Below, piece by piece: positions 7,920 through 13,572 of a DNA stretch of 13,572 bases. Location of the stretch: positions 1-13,572 of the forward strand of contig JADGJA010000633.1 in NCBI GenBank assembly GCA_027596035.1, written 5' to 3'. The translations under genes and the position numbers were made by a program. Positions within the stretch are counted from its first letter, which is position 1. Each line of letters starts with the position of its first letter. The DNA is from Thoreauomyces humboldtii (Eukaryota; Chytridiomycota; Chytridiomycetes; Spizellomycetales; Powellomycetaceae). The notes under the pieces are model-generated. The model did not search any database. It was not told where the DNA came from and was given only the letters and a program-made list of their open reading frames with translations.

Positions 7920-10598
7920 TCACCGATGCCCATCCTTCAAGCCGTGGTCCTTGCGCGACCGTTTCGACTGACGCGACCGAAGTTGTCTGGGATCGCCGGA
8001 CAGGTCGTAGGACACGGCTGTGGGAGGGCAGGGGAGCGTATCGGAGGGCGACGATGGTATTTTGGACTTTGGCGTCGTCGCGCGTTGGTAGCGTGGTGGT
8101 GAATTCGATTCAACAACCGCGGGCGTCTCACTAGGCGGGTATGTGGGAACGACCAGTGAATTTGGTGGGGCGCGAATTTGGATGAAAGAGGAAAGAAGCT
8201 TCTCCAGATTGTCGATGTTCCGCTGTAAGCTCTTGGATGGCTGTATCTGTCTTGACTCGTAAGGTTGTTGGGGCTGCAGACGCTCCAACGTTGGCTTCGA
8301 GAGAGTCACGCCAGCGTCGGCCGCTTGCGACTGGTATGCGAGGGCCAGATCCCGATCGCATCGGTCGAGACATTTGCCGATGATAATCGAGTAGGAGTAG
8401 TCGTCCATCGTCATACCGTTGGCCAGCTCCTTGTCAAAGAGTTCCCGAGTAGAGAATCCAACATGATCGTCACGAGCGACGGCACGCAGGAGCTGATTGA
8501 ACGACCATGTGGTCGGAACGATGCCAGCCGATCGCATCTCAGCATAGAGGTGTCTACACCCTCGTATGTCTCTCGCGTGACCTCGAGCAGTCACCAACGG
8601 ATCATACATCTCCGCGTCCGGTCTCAGACCGCTCGCACGGAGTTCCTCCAAGACCGAGTAGGCCAGGTCCCAGTTCGGTGGCATCTGATGTAAAATGCCT
8701 TCCAGATACGCTCGGAAGACCCGGATGTCAGGAATCACGGGCGGAGACGTTCGCGTTCCTTGTTTCATCCGTGCCCACAGCTCGGTCAAGACGGACGCGT
8801 CGTACTTGAAGAGATACAGCAGCTGGGTGTAAGCTGCCGCATCGGCTGGAACGCCGCGTTGCTGCAGTTGCAGAAACACCTGCAGGCCTTGTTGTGGGTC
8901 GTTTGCTCGGGCGAAGGCCGCCAAAAACATGCCCATGACATAGGAGTCGGCCTTGATGGAGGGAGGTGGCTTCTCGTCGGTGCCCATGTTATCCACAATA
9001 TTCATGGCCGCGTCAAAGTCGCCTCGCTTCAGATAGCCATCGAGCAGCTTCGTCATGCAGAACTTGTCAGGCTGCATGCCGGCGTCGATCATTTGACGGA
9101 GAACGTCTTCTGCAAGAGCGTCCTCATTCTGAACCAGAAGTCCTGCGGCGACAGCACCGTAAGTTGAGGCGTCTGGGGGGATTCCGCGTTTTCCCATCAG
9201 TTGCAGGATAGCTAAAGCTTCTTTCGGTTGCGGCTGCCGAGCAAAAAAGTCAATCAAGACAGAGAAAAACGTACGATCGAGCTCGACGCCCGACTCGTTG
9301 ATGATCCAGTCAATGAGCCGTGAAGCTGTCTCGCCACAGTCCGAGGACTTTCCAAGGATCTGCCGTAGCAGGATGGTGAGTGTCACAACGTTCGGTGGTG
9401 TCCCGGATGCCAAGATCTGAGATATCAATGCGTCGAAGTCCGCCGCGACCTTATCCGACGCACTGAGCGCAGTATTGAGCATCCTGAAATCCGGCTTGAG
9501 TCCCAGATCACGCATCCTTTCCAGCACGAACCGGGCGAACACGTTATCTCGTAACCGAGACGCTATGATCAAGAACTGCATGTAACTTTGAGGTGAAAGC
9601 GGAATCGCCGATGTGCATAACGCGTCGAATAAGCGCTCCGCGCCGAAGATGTCTCTTGCCGCTGCGTGGAGCCCCAATAACTTCTTGATGAAGCGCGAGG
9701 TTAGGTTCCGCGTATCTGCGATGATCCCATCCGTCACCCACGCCATTTCCGCGGGGTCACGAGCCTGAGATGCGGCTTGATAAAGCAAGAACCAGGTATG
9801 CGCATTTCGTCGCCTAGTACCCCGCTCCTCCATCCTTTCAATGAGCTGCATTGCCCGATACAGTTGTCGCCCCGGCGACTCTAGGTACAGACTCAGCAGA
9901 TGGTTCCACTCCCGGGCCCCAGGTTTCCGCTTGTTGGTATCAAAGAGGTATCGAATCAATCGATGTATGCGCCGCGCTGCCCTGTTTGGTTCCAGGGATC
10001 GTCGCATGAGCTCGATAACCTTGTGAATATCATTCCACGTGAGCCTTTCCAACACACTACACGCGTTCGACCGAATGTTCTGCTCCTCGCCGTGAGTCAA
10101 AAGATCCCACACAGCGTTCGGATCTGCGCTAGATTCCGAATAAAGCCTGCTGCGGATCTCCTCGATCCGTGCGTTCAGACGTGTAAAGTCATCCTGCGCA
10201 CGGTTGCTCCGTTCGCTCCACGGATTTACACACATCTTCCAATTTCCCCTGGACATCGTATGTTGTTGGTCTGTCCTCGTGCTGTAAGACAGGATGGTGC
10301 ACCAGATGGCAAAGATAGGGATGTTCCGTGCTGGATCCGTCTCATGGTGGTCGCGGGCCCTGTGGCGCGCACGATGCCTTCGTTCGCGTTCTATGCCGCT
10401 GTCCGCAGCGCACGACCAGAGCTGACGCCATTTCACGCGCTGTCCTCCTAGTATGGCAGCGCATCCGCTTCGCGTGAGGTAAGGGTATCGACGACGCAGG
10501 GTCGGACAGAGGGAGAAGCTGCTGTTGGAAGCGAATATGTTGTTGACGTTCTCGAACGTCGCTAGTGGTAGCAGGCGATGAGCCGCAGTGAAGCTCAT
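7920..10598 (-). CDS. Pentatricopeptide repeat (PPR) protein, probably mitochondrial
   Basis: This is an uninterrupted frame of 892 codons from ATG at 10598-10596 to TGA at 7922-7920. A TTG codon just before this ATG is in frame but is not a likely eukaryotic start. The first 45 residues are rich in Arg, Ser and Phe with few acidic residues and look like a mitochondrial presequence. The middle of the protein holds helical repeats of about 35 residues typical of PPR proteins, for example PPDASTYGAVAAGLLV followed by AEDVLRQMIDAGMQPDKF, then MTKLLDGYLKRGDFDAAM, and later AYSVLEELRASGLRPDAEMY and LYAEMRSAGIVPTTWSFNQL. The last 115 or so residues are a low-complexity Pro/Ser/Gln/Arg tail. PPR proteins bind organellar RNA and act in stability, processing or translation; the RNA target cannot be read from this sequence. 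The stretch from about residue 60 to 125 is His/Arg-rich and poorly repeat-like, so a retained intron or a later start (Met near residue 114) is possible. The gene has no visible intron, unlike its neighbours. Confidence 0.88.
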   Translation of the reverse strand: MSFTAAHRLLPLATFENVNNIFASNSSFSLCPTLRRRYPYLTRSGCAAILGGQRVKWRQLWSCAADSGIERERRHRARHRARDHHETDPARNIPIFAIWCTILSYSTRTDQQHTMSRGNWKMCVNPWSERSNRAQDDFTRLNARIEEIRSRLYSESSADPNAVWDLLTHGEEQNIRSNACSVLERLTWNDIHKVIELMRRSLEPNRAARRIHRLIRYLFDTNKRKPGAREWNHLLSLYLESPGRQLYRAMQLIERMEERGTRRRNAHTWFLLYQAASQARDPAEMAWVTDGIIADTRNLTSRFIKKLLGLHAAARDIFGAERLFDALCTSAIPLSPQSYMQFLIIASRLRDNVFARFVLERMRDLGLKPDFRMLNTALSASDKVAADFDALISQILASGTPPNVVTLTILLRQILGKSSDCGETASRLIDWIINESGVELDRTFFSVLIDFFARQPQPKEALAILQLMGKRGIPPDASTYGAVAAGLLVQNEDALAEDVLRQMIDAGMQPDKFCMTKLLDGYLKRGDFDAAMNIVDNMGTDEKPPPSIKADSYVMGMFLAAFARANDPQQGLQVFLQLQQRGVPADAAAYTQLLYLFKYDASVLTELWARMKQGTRTSPPVIPDIRVFRAYLEGILHQMPPNWDLAYSVLEELRASGLRPDAEMYDPLVTARGHARDIRGCRHLYAEMRSAGIVPTTWSFNQLLRAVARDDHVGFSTRELFDKELANGMTMDDYSYSIIIGKCLDRCDRDLALAYQSQAADAGVTLSKPTLERLQPQQPYESRQIQPSKSLQRNIDNLEKLLSSFIQIRAPPNSLVVPTYPPSETPAVVESNSPPRYQRATTPKSKIPSSPSDTLPCPPTAVSYDLSGDPRQLRSRQSKRSRKDHGLKDGHR

Positions 10599-11284
10599 CA
10601 ATCAGGAAACACGGACGGACTGAAAGAGGTCCCGAATGGTGTCCGTGATCGCAGCAGGGGGGGCTGAAAGGGAAGGGAGGAGAAGATGGCCGAGCTAATC
10701 TGTCGTCCGAGACATCGGGCGGGAACGAGCGAGAGCACGGGTTGAAGTATGTATGCAGGGTCGAGGACTCGATGGAGATGTGAAGACGATCTTTGAGAAG
10801 GAATGCGTCAGCAGGTTCCAAGGAAGCTGAAGGAGCACCCGCGATTCTCCGCTGGGAAATCGCGCGACGACCACGAAACGAGAGGGAGCTTACACCGTGC
10901 GGCAAGGACTAAATCGCTGGATAAATATGTGACTAGAAACGGACTCTTCAAGATGATAGTAGATATCGAGGAAGATTCGACCAAGGGTCTTCCCTCTGGT
11001 AGTGGGATCGTGTTTGGGGTGGTGGGTGGGAGAATGCTAAGATTGCGACCCTCAGGACTTAGGAGGATGGGTACGGTAGTTTTGCGCCTGTGAGAAAACG
11101 GGTTCTCCCTGCTGTCAAACAAAAAGAAGCACGGGCAACTACGGGCAGCCAGGCAGCAGGCAGCCCCTTTCGCCGTGACTTCTGATCAAGACTATCTCCG
11201 TCGAGGCAGACCACACCTAAAGGTCTTACCTTGGACACTGCAACCGTTCAGAAAGAACTATTCAGGCAACCACTCGATGTTTAG
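10599..11284. other. Unassigned stretch between the PPR gene and the receiver-RasGEF gene
   Basis: This region lies upstream of both flanking genes, which diverge from it, so promoters and leaders for both are expected. A 96-codon plus-strand frame (10803-11093) and minus-strand frames (10342-10905, 10808-11122) are open but show no family motif. A small GGCAG-rich repeat occurs near 11142-11166. Further 5' exons of the downstream gene could hide in the right half. Confidence 0.5.
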
Positions 11285-11598
11285 GAGCTCAAATCCGATC
11301 TGAAGAAATCATCGCCTTTTTGGTCAGAAGCGCTGACGGAGAAAGAGCAGTTCTTTCCTGTTCAAATGGCTTCGGGTCCGTTTCCTGACGATATCGCGTG
11401 AGCTGGAGTCCAGGCACAGCCTTGACCGGCGGTGCTGACTTGGCGTTAGGGATTGGACACGCATCGGTACATTGTGCGCGCGTTCCAGTCCTGTCCTTTG
11501 CCGGTGTTAGTGGTAGCGTTGATGATTCAGCCAGTGTCTGGTAGACAGCCTCTCGGCCTTCATCTCGGTGGTTGCCGACCGCCTTCTTGCCCGGAAGG
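11285..11598 (+). CDS. Candidate 5' exons of the receiver-RasGEF gene (tentative)
   Basis: Three short stretches chain together in phase into the receiver exon. The first is 11285-11397, after acceptor GATGTTTAG, with an internal ATG at 11366 in a good context (A at -3, G at +4) and donor GTGAGC. The second is 11450-11503, between acceptor GGCGTTAG and donor GTGTTA. The third is 11549-11598, after acceptor GTAGACAG, with donor GTTTTT. The last would join acceptor CCTGCAG at 11908 across a 310-nt intron, in phase with the receiver exon. From the ATG the residues begin MASGPFPDDIADWTRIGT and include LSAFISVVADRLLARK, which looks helical and protein-like. I recognise no domain. The 45-nt intron and the weak GTTTTT donor count against it. 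The alternative is a start at ATG 11887. Confidence 0.35.
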
Positions 11599-11886
11599 GT
11601 TTTTGCCGACACTCTCACCGTCTCTGGGGGTCGCCTCGATTACCTAAGCAAATCTCCGACCAAAACGAGAAGGATCTACATCGATTTCTACACTTTCGGG
11701 TTGTCCTTCTGCGTCTGGCCTCCGAAACCCCACGAAAGTCATTCTGTTTCCTCAAAGGAAAACGCCGTTTATTTCAATATTTTTCTTCAAAGGAAAGGCT
11801 TTTCACAAAACAAACCACCACCCGTCCGGTCAGCTAGAAACGGATCGTCCCAGCGAGTCCCCCCACCCCACTGCCCACTTTGAACC

Positions 11887-13572
11887 ATGCCTTGGAGGAA
11901 ACCTGCAGCTGAAAAGGAGGTTGAGATATTGGGAGCCGACTACAGGAACTTTCGGGTCGCTATCGTTGTGAGTGGCGTCGTGAATGCGTTGGGTCTTGAG
12001 CGTCCTGTGCCCTCTTGTCTGATCTGGGCGGGTTTGGATAGGATGATAATGCTGTGGTCAAGAAGATCCTGACGGTAAAAAAATTAGGCCGGACGGGCCT
12101 GAAGGTTTCTCCTAGACGATGTCTCTGAAGCTTTCTGTTGCGTTCAACAGAAATCCTTGAAGCAACATTTCCAAGTCAACGTCACGACAGGTGACTTTTA
12201 CTCGTGACCACGGCGGCTTTTTGATCTCGGCCCAGACTGCCCAGACTGATGGAAGTGTGGATTTTGATGTGATGCAGATGACGATTTCGAGAACGGTCTT
12301 CAGCTGCTTAAAGCGCTTCAGATCCGAAGGTGAGACTCGAAGATCGAGGGTTGGGAGACTTGAAATCTTACTAAATCTTTTGCATCGCAGATACGATCTC
12401 ATCATGATGGACATAGGTATCTTAAACCACCAACGGGTGGTTTTCGGGTAAAAGGCTCCATGATGGCTAACGTTCGACGAGTTTCCTCTCCAAGACATGC
12501 CCATCATGAGCGGTACAGCCGCCACGCTACTCATCCGAGGCAAACGCGTCGCGTCCCAAGCGGCCGAACTCCTCGCACCGCCCCCCACCGTGGAAGGAGC
12601 GGAACCCTCGCGTCGTTGGGGTCGATCGCCTAGCATCTCTCGATCCTCCCGCGTGGCACCCATGACGACGTCCGACTCTGAATCGTTCGACACGATCGCG
12701 GAACGGATCATCGGCGAGAATCGACTTGTCCCTATCGTCGCCATCACGAGCAACACGGGTCCCGAACACAGGGAGGCTTACCTCGCCTCCGGCATGAACG
12801 ACGTGTTGGGAAAACCTGTGACGCCGAGCATGGTGCAGGAGATACTGGGAAAGTACCTCACGATGGTGGAGTTGAGCGCCACGAGAGGGTTGGGCGCGAG
12901 TGTCCTCGTGTCTTCGAAGATCGATCCGGCGGCGCTTGGCACGACGACTCAGTTGAGCGCTGGGACGAGGGAGGAGCTGTTGAAGGCTTTGCTGCATCTG
13001 AAGTCAGGTACGAGCTTTGTCTTTTCTTTTTTTTTTTGGTGTGGGGGGATGGGAGGGGGGATACAGTTGGGAGTTCATGGACTTTGAGCCACTCATGTTC
13101 GATTTTTTTGCTGTGACGAACAGCGGGACCTGGATATCTGAGTGTCTTCCTCCTGACGTTTCGGTCCTTCATGATGCCCGAGGAACTCCTGGCGTGGTTG
13201 GACGATAAGTTCCATGGACAAACCGACACGACTTCCTCCGCCTCTGATCTATACACCGCCACGAGAAACATGGTGTCGAAAGAGCAAGGGTGAGATTCTT
13301 GCGGTGTGGCGGGAAGAGTCCGCATAGATAGCCTTCTGACGTTGTTAGGGCGTCTTTTTCTTTCATTGGTTTATCAGGGTGGTGACCGTATTGAACTCGT
13401 GGATCGCGGATCAGTGGCAAGATTTCGCGTCAAATCCCAAACTAAGAACTGGACTCATGCAGCTCATCGCGTCCATGAGGGTTCACAACTGTCAGGAGGA
13501 AGCGGTGCAGTTGAAACAGGCTGTCGAGAAGACGGTTAGTCTCAATCTCGTGCATGTCGCGCGCGGGGGGGG
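11887..13572 (+). CDS. Receiver domain-RasGEF N-terminal (REM) domain fusion protein, 3' partial
   Basis: Exons by splice signals, all phases consistent: 11887-11967, 12042-12074, 12151-12190, 12278-12329, 12391-12416, 12495-13007, 13124-13289, 13378-13534; the gene then continues past a GTTAGT donor and the window edge. Numbering from ATG 11887 (context AACCATGCC), 356 residues are visible. Residues about 23-205 form a response-regulator receiver: VAIVDDNAVVKKILT with the acidic pair D28/D29, YDLIMMDIDMPIMSG with phosphoacceptor D76, VPIVAITSN with switch T162, and LGKPVTP with conserved K184. All key residues are present, so it should be phosphorylatable by a histidine phosphotransfer protein. 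Residues about 98-152 are a Ser/Pro/Arg-rich insertion before the fourth strand. From about residue 232 a RasGEF_N/REM domain follows: AGTREELLKALL, GYLSVFLLTFRSFMMPEELL, then VVTVLNSWIADQWQDF. REM domains stabilise Cdc25-type Ras exchange domains, so a catalytic RasGEF domain is expected downstream. The first two exons of the receiver and the REM part share no assembly gap. An earlier start is possible. Confidence 0.85.

Noticed and set aside
10803..11093. 96-codon plus-strand frame as a separate small gene.
   Set aside because: No recognisable motif, no conserved composition, and its position upstream of two divergent genes fits leader or promoter sequence.
11572..11883. 103-codon plus-strand frame ending just before ATG 11887.
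   Set aside because: No family recognised, and its phase does not join the receiver exon through any good donor; it is more likely intron or leader.
13562..13572. G-run at the right edge as a biological feature.
   Set aside because: It falls at the end of the window, within the presumed intron after exon 8, and cannot be judged; it could be a sequence-end artefact.

Overview
The window looks like nuclear DNA of an intron-rich fungus, most likely a basidiomycete. The evidence is: genes split by many short GT-AG introns (about 45-116 nt), moderately high GC, a DDB1 gene (absent from budding yeast), a fungal-style mitochondrial PPR gene, and a two-component receiver domain of the eukaryotic hybrid type. 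All gene models come from reading frames and splice signals by eye; family names rest on remembered family signatures, not on a search.

Layout. (1) Positions 1-1291, plus strand: 3' part of a Fax/metaxin-like glutathione S-transferase-fold gene. Its first intron is swollen to about 460 nt by GC-rich mini-hairpins and a 124-bp-period direct repeat. (2) Positions 1292-2174: non-coding or uncertain, with a diverged second copy of the last exon of that gene. (3) Positions 2175-2480, minus strand: a doubtful small Ser/Pro-rich gene, head-to-head with (4) 2748-7494, plus strand: a complete DDB1 homologue in 18 exons, about 1148 residues. (5) Positions 7920-10598, minus strand: an uninterrupted gene for an 892-residue PPR protein, convergent with DDB1. 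(6) Positions 10599-11886: mostly unassigned, with possible 5' exons of the next gene. (7) Positions 11887 to the right edge, plus strand: a gene encoding a complete response-regulator receiver domain followed, partly within one uninterrupted exon, by a RasGEF N-terminal (REM) domain. The catalytic part would lie beyond the window.

The genes do not form a pathway; they are ordinary eukaryotic neighbours. The standout is the receiver-REM protein, which implies a direct physical link from phosphorelay (two-component) signalling to a Ras-family GTPase exchange factor. The hairpin cluster inside the GST-like intron and the duplicated terminal exon are the main structural oddities.
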